Origin: Sesamum alatum
Lineage: Eukaryota; Streptophyta; Magnoliopsida; Lamiales; Pedaliaceae
Reading direction: 5' to 3'
Assembly: GCA_034509735.1 (NCBI GenBank)
Contig: JACGWO010000005.1
Location: 38,160,479 to 38,224,478, forward strand
DNA length: 64,000 nucleotides
Positions 1 to 9,881 of the stretch are shown here, in pieces. A program made the position numbers and the translations under genes. The notes under the pieces are model-generated. The model made no database searches. It had not been told where the DNA came from and saw only the letters and a program-made list of their open reading frames with translations. How positions within the stretch are numbered: the first letter of the stretch is position 1; each line of letters begins with the position of its first letter.

Positions 1-40
1 TGAACACTTATTGCTCAGAGATGCCTGGAAATAGAAACTA

Positions 41-856
41 GGGTTAAATACAGTTACCATCCCTGAAGTATTCACCCTACATCAATTACCCCCTAAAGTA
101 TTAAAACCTTCAAAAACCCCCATAACCTTCTAACTCCTTTCATTTTTAAGTTCAAAAAGTCCATTTTACCCTTACTAAAAATTGATTTTTGAAAAAAAAT
201 TAAGAGAATTTTTAAAATACCAAAAATCACTTTTTTTTTAAACTTTGTCTAATTCTAGTTTCACTTGTTCATCGAGCTCTTTTTATTTTCGTAATCCGAA
301 AGTGCTTGGAGCTCATTTTATTTTAGTTTCCCTTGTTTGTCAAACCAAATTAAAAATAAATTTATACATGCATATATATATATATATATTTCTATATTTA
401 CTTCAACAAATATACAATTAATAAAACCTAAAGAGTTGATCATGAACTAATAAGAAAATATACAATTAATATATATTGATATATATATATATATGGTAAT
501 TATATAAATGTGGTAATTATATGAATGTATAAATTTATTTTTAACTTGGTTTGACAAATAAGTAAAACTAAAATAAAATGAGCTCCAAATACTTTAGAAT
601 TATAAAAATAAAAAGAGCTCGATGAACAAGTAAAAATAGAATTAGATAAAACTCAAAAAAAGAGTGGTTTTGGTGTTTTATAGATTCTTTCATTTTTTTT
701 TTTTCATAAAATCAATTTTTAGTAAGGGTAAAATGGACTTTTTGAATTTCAAAATTAAAGGTGTTAGAAGGTCGGGGAGGTTTTTGAAGGTTTTAATACT
801 TTAGGGGGTAATTGATGTAGGATGGATATTTCAAGAGTGGTAACTGTATTTAATCC
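41..856. repeat. Large foldback MITE-like element in an ABCG intron
   Basis: The left end (GGGTTAAATACAGTTACC) and the right end (GGTAACTGTATTTAATCC) are near-perfect inverted copies. The inverted similarity continues inward for roughly 330 nt on each arm to an AT-rich centre near 370-500, so almost the whole element is one long palindrome. It is flanked by TA on both sides, compatible with a TA target-site duplication as in Tc1/mariner (Stowaway-like) elements. It has no coding capacity. It lies in the intron just downstream of the last visible exon of the ABC transporter gene. Confidence 0.8.
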
Positions 857-881
857 TATAAACTATGACTCTCTATCTTAC

Positions 882-2373
882 CTTGAGAACATAGTCAGTA
901 ATAAGACTGCTCCCGCCTCCATCCAATGCAGTTGCCTAATGAAACATCAAAACAAGCAAAGCGAAAAAAGATCATACCTAGTCGACCATGACAATCATTC
1001 TCAAAATACCTTGAATTATTCATGCTACCTTCATAAAAAGATCAACATCTGCATCAGGAACAATACCGGCTGCTTTCTCCCTATTTGTGATCTCCTTCAA
1101 TAGTTCTAGTGATAGTCGAAAAAGTTAAGAATTAGAAATGGAAATACAACCCAATGAAGTAAGTACTAGGTATGTGCAATGTAATAGAAGCATGCTGTCT
1201 TAGTCATGTGAAAAGCATCAACCAAGAAAAAGATAAAAAGAGCGTCGGAGGTAGTACTGATTATCTATCAGTACCATGTCTAGATCCAATCCCTTGGCAC
1301 CTGGCCGAGAATTCTAGTGTTTCTCCTACAGTCATCTCTGCTACATGAACATCGGTCTGGCTGACATATGCTGCTGTCTTCTGGGGGACAAATTCGTTCA
1401 GCTTGTGTCCGTTGTAAGTGATTTCTCCACTTGCCTGTTCCACATTGTCAAAAGTCAATTTGACAGGAACTAAATCTATAGTTTCTTCCTTCCACTGAAA
1501 ATTTATCTGATTCAACGAACCTTTAAGCTGGGGTTTAACCTGCCCGCCAGAGCCAACAAAAGGGTCGTTTTTCCACTAGACGGCGGGCCTAATAGAAGCG
1601 TCATCCTTTCCATTATCAACAAACAAAAGGGACATGAATGTTAGGATCAAAGGCATTGAACTATTAATACAGATCTCCCAGAAAAATCGTCTAAGACAAG
1701 AATTGTCAACCTTAGTATCTACCACCACATTTCTTACAGCATTTTCAGCCTAGTTCTACTGTGTTGAAGTTTAGTAAGCTTACCTGGAGGGCTTTATGAT
1801 CCCAGAAACGTCGTTTAATATTTTTCGTTCCATTCTCTCAGCCAGTTTTATCCCAAAGCAGCTCAAAGCTGTCTCTACAATGTTACGTGCAGCATTTGAC
1901 AGCGTAGGCAAAGCTCTTTCACCGACGAAGCAATCAGCCTCAACCGTTAAGTTCTCAAACCTGACTTCTACAGTAGGAACTTCAATCCCTGCTCTGGAAA
2001 TCAAACCAAAAATAAAGCATGAACACATGATAAATTCTAAAGGATAATGACTAGCAACAAACCATGAAGTAATAACTTACTCATCAATTCTTTTTCTTAG
2101 TTTCCTCAAGAACTTGTCATTGTCTTCCTCGGTTACCTTAAGAACCCTGTCGATGAACTCTTCTCTATCATGCACGTCGAGCTTTCTTACATCCACCACT
2201 TTGTTAACCACCTTGTTCTTGTGATCATCTGTCTCCATGAAAGATTTCAGGACAGACTTTCGTAACCTGTCGTAGGTTGGCAACTTCTCTAGTGCAGCCC
2301 ATATTAAGGACTCTTCATCATTCTCTTCATGAATGCTCAGCTCAGCCGTTTCTTCCATGCTTGTCCGAATCAT
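882..2373 (-). CDS. PDR-type ABC transporter, ABCG subfamily (N-terminal part)
   Basis: N-terminal part of a full-size pleiotropic-drug-resistance ABCG transporter, a family of plasma-membrane ATP-driven exporters of hormones, defence compounds and cuticle lipids. Exons on the minus strand, in gene order: 2373-2081, 1993-1784, 1605-1521, 1434-1275, 1105-1029, 935-882; all joins keep frame. Visible hallmarks: [15 protein letters not shown] near the start, [14 protein letters not shown], Walker [48 protein letters not shown] and [10 protein letters not shown]. An in-frame TGA and TAA between the Walker A exon and GEITYNG lie inside an 86-nt intron (1435-1520, GT...AG), so they are not a disruption. 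The next expected exon (ILGLD, then the ABC signature) is not seen and should lie beyond the left edge. ATG 2373 is the first in-frame Met, but an AACAG just upstream could be an acceptor for an unseen first exon. Substrate cannot be told. Confidence 0.85.
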
Positions 2374-3992
2374 ACTGCAACTAAGCTCGCCTCCCTTTTG
2401 AAGCTTTTCGGGAGCATAATGCGTGCCTGTTATTTTTTATTTAAAAAAAAAATTCTGATCTCATAAACATGTATGAGACAAGGGAGATCAGAATGATCAA
2501 CAGATTGAAAGATACAAAAATATATAAAATAGATACCAATTAGAAAAAGGCAATAATTATTGTAAGAATATCATGGTGCATTGATTTGCTCTGTCTGAAG
2601 CAAAAATTGTCATAATCTACTAATCTTGTCATGCTTTGTTTGGATTTATCCTTTGTTTAAAAGCAAACTACTATACCAATAAGTCTTTTGTTGTAATTAG
2701 TTTAATAATGCAGATAAAAACATTTAAAATAAATAACATCAGTGTCTGATAACAGCATTAGTCTGGTCTATTTATGTCTAATAACATCATTGCTTAGTAC
2801 AAAGAATGATTGTCGAATCAATTTATTACATTATTCAATACATTAAAAATCAAATTAATACATAAATATAAATTTTCAAATAGGAGCAGAGATTTAGACA
2901 TTTCCTGCAATTTAAGGTGGACAATAGCGAGACAGGTTATTAGCATTGTATGTTAGGAAGAAACATTGAATTTTATCCTAAAAGATCACTTGTCAAATAT
3001 TTATACCGAGGCATCTAAGTATTGTAAAAATACAATTTTACTCCCAACAAAAGAAGTTTCTACGAAAGTTCGTAGTCGTTGAGATTAAATATAATGTGCG
3101 GGTAAAATTCACACTCCCACGAAAAAAAAAAAAAAAAAAAAAAGACCTCTCAAATAAATGTATTGAAAATTGTGGTAGAGAAGACATCAATAAAAACAAA
3201 AGGTGGGACAAATTAAACCTCACACCTGTAGATTACAATTGAGAGAATGTCGAATGTGAGAAAAATAATAAATTGTTAATACTATTTTATGGTACCAAAC
3301 ACAAATATCTGCAGTTTTATTACATAATAATACATTATCTTCCATCAAGCAAATGATTTTGATGTATTATCCCACATGACCAATCTTTAGCAGAAAAAAA
3401 CGCAAGGCAAGAATTTGTTGCTTTCTGTCTTAGATTAAATTAATTATTTGTTCAAGAATTTGAAATTGAATTATAGAGATGATGATGTGAAGTTTTCATT
3501 ATGTTTGTTTTTCTTTCTGGACTGTTTTATTTTGATTTGTGAAGATAGAGTGAGAAAAATAAAGATAAATAAGTGTGTGTTAAAAATAGAATGTATGTTT
3601 CGGAATATAATTTAAATCAGTGTAAAAAGTTGTTGTATGTATGATTTTGTATATTGGGAGACAAGAATCACTATTCGTTATCAAATAATATCCCTTTAAT
3701 ATGTTTTTATAATTACGTATATATTAATATTTATTTTTTTCTAGGTGAATTTCGGAAATTGGCCAAAACACCCCCGATCACCAAGATAAGATGTTCTCAA
3801 TGTAGGCTAAACATTGCTTATGTTTCGGCCCATCTTCAAAAACAAAAACAAACATTGTGTTTGTATTTTCATTTATATTTTATCATCTCAACTTAAATTG
3901 GAGCAAAAGGAGAGTTGTATTTGTTTCTGGAAATTTGTGATAAATTCAAAATTACGATCTTCTAATCTTTGGTTAGAGAAACCGATAGCCAA
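2374..3992. other. Intergenic, upstream of the ABCG gene
   Basis: AT-rich DNA that should hold the promoter and 5' UTR of the leftward ABCG gene. A poly-A run occurs at about 3121-3143. The short open frames here show no recognisable protein and read as chance. Confidence 0.5.
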
Positions 3993-4064
3993 GTCGTTGT
4001 AGTATAGTGGTGAGTATTCCCGCCTGTCACGCGGGTGACCCGGGTTCGATCCCCGGCAACGGCG
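3993..4064 (+). tRNA. tRNA-Asp (anticodon GTC)
   Basis: A 72-nt cloverleaf. Acceptor arm GTCGTTG pairs with CAACGGC (one T-G pair) and is followed by discriminator G. The D-arm region AGTATAGTGGTGAGTAT, anticodon arm CCCGC-CTGTCAC-GCGGG with GTC at the anticodon, and T arm CCGGG-TTCGATC-CCCGG are all present. No intron. CCA is not encoded, as usual for nuclear genes. Confidence 0.97.
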
Positions 4065-4642
4065 ACTGGTTTTTATTTTTGTTTTAAATTTATTTTCGAT
4101 CATAGTTTCTGCTGCTGTGAATCAATACTGGACCTCAAAAATCAAGAAAAGAAATCTTGAGAAGCTTCAGTTTCACTAAGTAAAGTTAAATCATGGGAAA
4201 AAAGTGTCTGACTCATCCCCTCATCAATGTGCATTATTATTATTATTACAGTGTGAAATTCCCAAAAGGGGAAAATCCTTCTTGATTTTTCCATTATCCA
4301 ATCTAACTGTAGTTTGTATGTCAGCTGGCAATTGTACTGATTCAAAGCAACCAAGAAATAATTACCAGCACAAACTTTGAACATCTGTAAAGCCAATATC
4401 TAACTCAAAAGAAGCAGTAAATTTAAATAATCAAAAAGAAAAAGAACCAAATGGGAAGAAAAGTGAAAAATGACATACTCATTCCTTCTCCAAAATGTAC
4501 CTCAAATCCCAAACACTTTCATCATTGCTGCCTCCTCCCCTTTTCCCCTCTTTATCACACATCAAATGAGGATGATCAGTACCAATCTCGCTTATAAAAA
4601 TCACACACCAGGAGGATCTGATCCCAAAGATCCAAAGCCCAG
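4065..4642. other. Promoter-side spacer before the dioxygenase-like gene
   Basis: AT-rich spacer with an ATT trinucleotide run near 4234-4248. Apart from the TATA-like box I see no other feature. Confidence 0.5.
4593..4600 (+). promoter_or_regulatory. TATA-like box of the dioxygenase-like gene
   Basis: TATAAAAA lies 43-50 nt upstream of the ATG at 4643. If it is the real TATA box the 5' UTR would be only about 15-20 nt, so a more upstream start site is also possible. Confidence 0.4.
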
Positions 4643-7600
4643 ATGGCTATCACGCCGCAACAGTTGCCGGGGATCCACGCCGTCGATTTCCGAGCGCCGC
4701 CGCCGTCTCCCGTGGCGCCTGGACGGAGGTCATCTTTCGCCAACGACGACGTTTTAACCGAGTATCTCCAGCAGTCGCTGAAAGTCCCCGACCTGATTTT
4801 GCCCGATAGAGTTTTCCCCAGGCAGAAATCGGTTCAAAACCCACCCAGAATCGATCTCCAGAATCTGGATTCGCTGGACAAAAACGCCAGCGCGGAAATT
4901 TCTGAGCTGATTGCGCAGGTGGGGTGCTTTGAAGTGATTAATCACGGGATTTCAAGAGATTTCATTAAATTGGTTCTGGATTCGGTGGGCGGCGTTTTTG
5001 AGATCCCGCCGGAGAAGAAGAAAAGGGTGGCGAGGTCGCCGCAGAGGCGATACGGATTCGAGGAGATTCATGGAGAAGAGGAGATTAGAGATCAGGGTGA
5101 AGAGTTTTTGTGGTGTTGTGGAGACGAAGCGATGAGATTGGAAATGGAGGGAATTTGGCCTAATGGATATTCAAATCTCAGGTAAATTTAAAGGGATAAA
5201 TGCAATTTATCTCTATATAGTAAATGAGAAAAAATCTATGTGAAAAAATAATTAGTAAATATTTTCTGTGATATTAAAATGAATTAAATTATCCTCTGTG
5301 TTTTTCGTTGATAGACGGACAATTTTTTTCATTTCTCAAAAAACAGGAAAATAATTTACTAATTATTTTTTAAAAAATGACTTTTGTTTATTTCTTGTTT
5401 CACATAGGAGTAAATTACATTTGTCCCTAAATTTAAATGTCCAACCACAATTTTCCTCCTTTTGGATTTCTTATTACGATTTTTTAGGGTATATTTTATT
5501 GAATTTCACATATACACCTAAATAAAAATTACATTATTAATTCATACACATATATATATGAAATAAAATAATTTAAACTTTATTCAAAACATTAATGCAG
5601 AATTAATTTAAATAAAAACTCGTATTTAATCCCAGTAAAAAATGTGAATTTTATAATTAAAAAAAAATTAATTATTAAAAACTTATCATCTTGTAATGTT
5701 TCAGGCAAGAAATGGAGAAGCTGACGTGGAAAATCGAAGAAGTAGGTGCAAAAATCCTGCAATTTCTGCAGCAGCATAGTTTGAGAAAAGTGAGCCCTGA
5801 AAATGGGTTAGCAGATGAGGAAGAAGCTGCCGGAAACGTTTGGTGTATACAGAAACAGTACTGCCGGAAAACAGACAGCGAGCAGTCGGAGAATTCGCTG
5901 AGATACGATGTGATCAGAATGCTGATAAGGGGATCTGAATTCCCTCATGCACTGTGTTTGCATGTGTGCAGTGGAATTGGATCATCAACTGATTTCCATG
6001 TTTACTCCAAGAAAGGTTGGCTTTCCTTTTCTCCTTCTCAAGATTCCTTGGTCGTCACCGTCGGAGACAGGTTGCAGGTAATTTGTTTTATTTTTTTTTT
6101 TTTTGAATTACTATATATTGCTATTTAAGGCGATAAAAAGGGAGAAAATTAAATATGAAGGAATAATTACACCGCGATCTTGTGAAGTTTGGTGTGATTA
6201 TTACATGTAGATACTCCTATGATTTGGAAAATTATATTTAGTGTCCTAGATGTTCGTTCTTATCTAACAAATTTGATACACCAATTAGTTAAAATTCACA
6301 AAATTTATTGATATTAGCAGAAAGTGCTGGATGAAAATTTATATTTATCATCGATTGACTTATTAGTCATTTATTGCAGGTCAAATAAATCTTTTCTGAA
6401 CAAAATACCCTTATAAGGGTGAAGATATATCTTCTCACATGAATTATAGTGTGGAGATGAATAAGGATAGTTTGGCCAGAAAAGATTATTTGACCTGTAA
6501 TACGTCTGTATTAAGTCAATCATGGTTAAATATAATTTTTTATTTAATTTTTTTGTTAATATCAGTAAGTTCGATGAATTTTGACTAACGAATGTGTGTA
6601 TCTGTTAGACAGAAACAAACTTTAAATGTATTATATGTAATTTCTCAAACCACAGGAGAATTTATCATTTATGTGTAATTATACCAAATTTCAAGGGAGG
6701 ACAGTGTAATTATTCCAATAAAAAGAAGTATATATTTATGTCGTACTTCTTTTTAGATTTTGAAATTGTTCGTGAACATAGTAAATTAACTAAATTGTAA
6801 ATGAATCGAGTCGAATTGAACAACATATTGTTCATACTTATTCAAATTTTTTATTAAAATTGAAATCATGTTTAAGTTTAATTTGATAGTTGAGTGAATC
6901 AAGTTTTCAAGGCACATTAAATTAATTGAACACGAGGAGAACTTAAACAGGTTGATAATTTTTATTTATATTTTACTAATTTTTAACTCATAGAGTCGAG
7001 TTCGAATAAAATTTCAAATTTGTATTAAACATGAAAAAGATGTTCAAGTCTGGTTTTAAATTTTGAACAAATTAAGCTCGAGTGAACCTATAACTATTGA
7101 TCTCGAGGAATTTGATTTATTTTTCGGCCTTGAACACAATTTGAGGCATAAAAATAATATAAATCATCCCATGAAGTGAATGTAAGTGCTATTTATGTAA
7201 GTGCTTATGTTGGCACTATCATAATTACCCAAAACATGTGGGGTCAATTTAAAATAAAATTAAAGTGGTATGGGGCCATCACCACACTTTAAACAAGCTG
7301 AACAAAGGAGGAAAAGGGCTACCACTATGAAAACAAAATTGACAAACACAATAAATAAATAAATAGTAATTAAAAATAAAGAAAAAGCAATGATAGTTGC
7401 AAAGTGCAGGTACTAATACTATGGTCCATCATAGTGATTATGGTACATGCCCACTTATGACATTTCCACTCGTGTAATTAATCTAATTATGATTTTTAAC
7501 TATTAATAATTAAATATTAAGTTCAAAATTGCTACACTTTATTGTTTAGTGTTATTCTTTTATTTAAAAATAGTAATTTGACATTATTAAGTTTCGACGA

Positions 7601-8129
7601 TCTCCTAAGAGCAATATTGTAAAATATTATGATTTCTTTTTATTTATTTAACCTTTATCTAGAACGTTGTGTGCAGTCAAACTAGATAAAAACACCATAG
7701 GGGACTAAGGAGATGTTATTTAAATGTATGCTTTGAATTTTTCTTTAATATACTTTTTAATATTTGAAATTAAATCAATGGTAAGAATGGGGCCTCGCAA
7801 CCAGAAGATTTTGGATTAAAAGTTATGTATATTTGTATAGTAGTTTCTTTTTTATTTTTTAATCTCATTTGAACGTATTCATTGACTTGAATTATTAATA
7901 TATTGAATTAATTTTTAAAATTTAAATGTATTGAATGACGTAACTATGATATATTTCGCAGAGTTGGAGTGGTGGCCAATACAAGCATGTAATAGGGAGG
8001 GCAGTGTTGAGGGGTGATGATGAAAATTGCATTTCTATGGGGTTTCTATTTTCACCCCAAACTCAGTCAAAGATGATAAAGTTACCACCATTTCACTCAC
8101 CCACCAATTTCTATTTGCTCTATTTTTAA
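4643..8129 (+). CDS. 2-oxoglutarate/Fe(II) dioxygenase-like protein, probably catalytically divergent
   Basis: Three exons (4643-5181, 5705-6077, 7962-8129) with GT-AG introns join in frame to a 359-residue product, a normal length for plant DOXC-type oxygenases. The N-terminal DIOX_N-like part reads RIDLQNLDS...ISELIAQVGCFEVINHGI. The C-terminal double-stranded beta-helix part reads GWLSFSPSQDSLVVTVGD-RLQSWSGGQYKHVIGR. The active site looks altered. The HxD position reads PHALCLHVC with no Asp, the distal His of the usual YKSVxHRV reads YKHVIGR, and the Arg of the RxS 2-oxoglutarate clamp reads CIS. Fe(II) and 2-oxoglutarate binding are therefore doubtful, although the frame and splice sites are intact. 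It may belong to a conserved plant subfamily of such proteins. No substrate or pathway can be assigned. Intron 2 (1.9 kb) carries a foldback element. Confidence 0.85.
6160..6716. repeat. Foldback element, family B copy 1 (intron 2)
   Basis: The ends GGAATAATTACACCG and CAGTGTAATTATTCC are inverted relative to each other. Internal text (TTTTTGTTAATATCAGTAAG, then GAATTTTGACTAACGAATG and a GTTAGACAGAAACAAAC string) recurs at about 52.8 kb and 62.6 kb, defining a three-copy family in this window. Confidence 0.7.
6770..7140. repeat. Possible degenerate dispersed repeat in intron 2
   Basis: A stretch rich in short repeated strings such as TCGAGTCGAATTGAA, GAGTCGAGTTCGAAT and AAGCTCGAGTGAACC, the style of old non-autonomous transposons. 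No clean terminal repeats or target duplication could be fixed. Confidence 0.3.
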
Positions 8130-9146
8130 CTCTTATTTACCATTTCTCAATTTATATTTACCATGTTTTGTGTAAATGATTTATTACTTAAATAATTGGG
8201 TTTGACTGTTGGGCTGACAGTCCCTGGATTGGGCCTGGTTTTTGTATTTGATTGGGCGAATAGTAGTATGGGCTTCTTCTCCAAATGGCCCAAATTTAGT
8301 GTTTGAGTGATTTTGGGTTTAGGTTGAGGTCCATCTCTCCTTTTTTTTTTTTTTTTTTTTTTTTTTTGGTGGATGAATAGGTTGAGTACCTCCTCTCCAT
8401 ATATGGGTTTATTATGAATATATTTTGTTCTTTATTTAATTTTTTTTGGGACTTTTGTAAATATAATATTGGATTATTGATTATCTTCACTCCCATATAT
8501 GATGATAATTTTATTTGTTGAAATAAATTGACTTGCAATTTTAAAGGTGGATAGTAATAATAACTACTTAAATTGTTTACTTTTGTTTTTAAACAAATAA
8601 AATAAAAACTATCCAGCATGCAAACTAATACGATATTTTTACCGATTTACGAGTAATTTTTTCAAAATATTTTTGCACCATTGTGGATGTGTAAGTAATT
8701 TATAACATAATCATTCTTTTTTTCTCCAATGATTAATAATGAAATTCGTAAAAATTCAGGTGATTGTATCACGATACAAATTATTCTATCGATAAAGGTG
8801 ATTATATTATCGCAAAAAGAAATTCAAGAATACTTAAATCGAGGAATTAGTGACAAGGTCAATTAAAACGCATTATCTATTTTATTTTGTCATTAAATAA
8901 ATATAAATCAATTTCAGTTCATTAGTTATGAATCAAGTTTTTAGATGATTGCCTTGCAATTTGGAATATATTTCCTACGCGATCAAGTGAAGCAAGCAGG
9001 GTCTAAGTAAGAGACCTATTACTTATCTAGACGGAGTCAATGGCTGGTCAAGAAAGCCCGTTGCCTAAGTTAGCGACCTTCATTGTATTTGGGAGGGTAG
9101 TTCGCTCTAAGATCGACCTAAGTGGTCGAGTCTACGTTATAATTTA

Positions 9147-9405
9147 GGGTAAATTATAGTGACACCCTTTGAGATTAGACCAAAATACATAAATACCCCC
9201 TATTTTTGTTAAAGTTACATTTACACCCTTTAAGGTTGTAATTATATTACAACTATACCCCTTATTCAAAGGCAAGCTTACATAAATACCCCTTAAAAAA
9301 TCTTACACTAACATTCCTCAGGGAGTGTAGTTGTAATTTCGTAAAAGATAAGGGATATTTGTGTAATTGAGCCTAACTTAATGGGAGTGTCAACATAATT
9401 TACCT
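9147..9405. repeat. Foldback element, family C copy 1
   Basis: The left arm GGGTAAATTATAGTGACACC and right arm GGAGTGTCAACATAATTTAC are inverted copies, as are the inner stretches around CATAAATACCCCC. About 260 bp, non-coding. A close relative lies at 32656-32912. Confidence 0.7.
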
Positions 9406-9820
9406 TAATGGGATATTTTTTTTTTTTTTTAAAAAACAGAAATAATAGACCTACTGACGTACTACAACTTCTAAAGTCGTGTTTTTTCAAGTGATTGTCC
9501 ACTGTCAAAATAATTAGATTCTACAAATGCTAAAATTAGGTAAATGGTAAATGCGATGATTAGGATATAAAAACATCTCATTAGTGAAATCTATTGTAAT
9601 TATTAGAAGAGAAAGAAATGGAAATAGTAATCATACTCACAAGAACACGACTCTTACGCTAAATAAAATAAAACGAGCGAAAGTGCGAAAGCGGCAGCAT
9701 TTTGCATAGCAACTTACGTAATTGCACTAATCTCACAGCAGAGAACATTTTCTTTTCCTTCCTGAACCTTTCTCTTTATGCTAATGAAGAAGAGGAAAGC
9801 CCTGTAAAAGAATCTGCCTC

Positions 9821-9872
9821 TGTGTGTGTGTGTGTGTGAGAGACAGAGAGAGATAGAGAGAGAGAGAGAGAG
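9821..9872 (+). repeat. TG/AG compound microsatellite in 5' UTR
   Basis: (TG)9 runs into an imperfect (AG)n tract ending 9 nt before the SHH1-like start codon (GGCCATGG context). It is expected in the 5' UTR, so its length may vary between accessions and could affect translation. Confidence 0.8.
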
Positions 9873-9881
9873 TTTGAGGCC

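Larger units (their letters stand above)
8130..9881. other. Intergenic between dioxygenase-like and SHH1-like genes
   Basis: Holds the 3' end of the dioxygenase-like gene, a long poly-T tract (about 8341-8367), a foldback repeat (9147-9405) and the TG/AG microsatellite in the presumed 5' UTR of the next gene. No coding region recognised. Confidence 0.5.

Noticed and set aside
1435..1520. Frame-disrupting insertion making the ABCG gene a pseudogene
   Set aside because: The segment has GT and AG at its ends and its removal restores the conserved family sequence, so it is read as a small intron.
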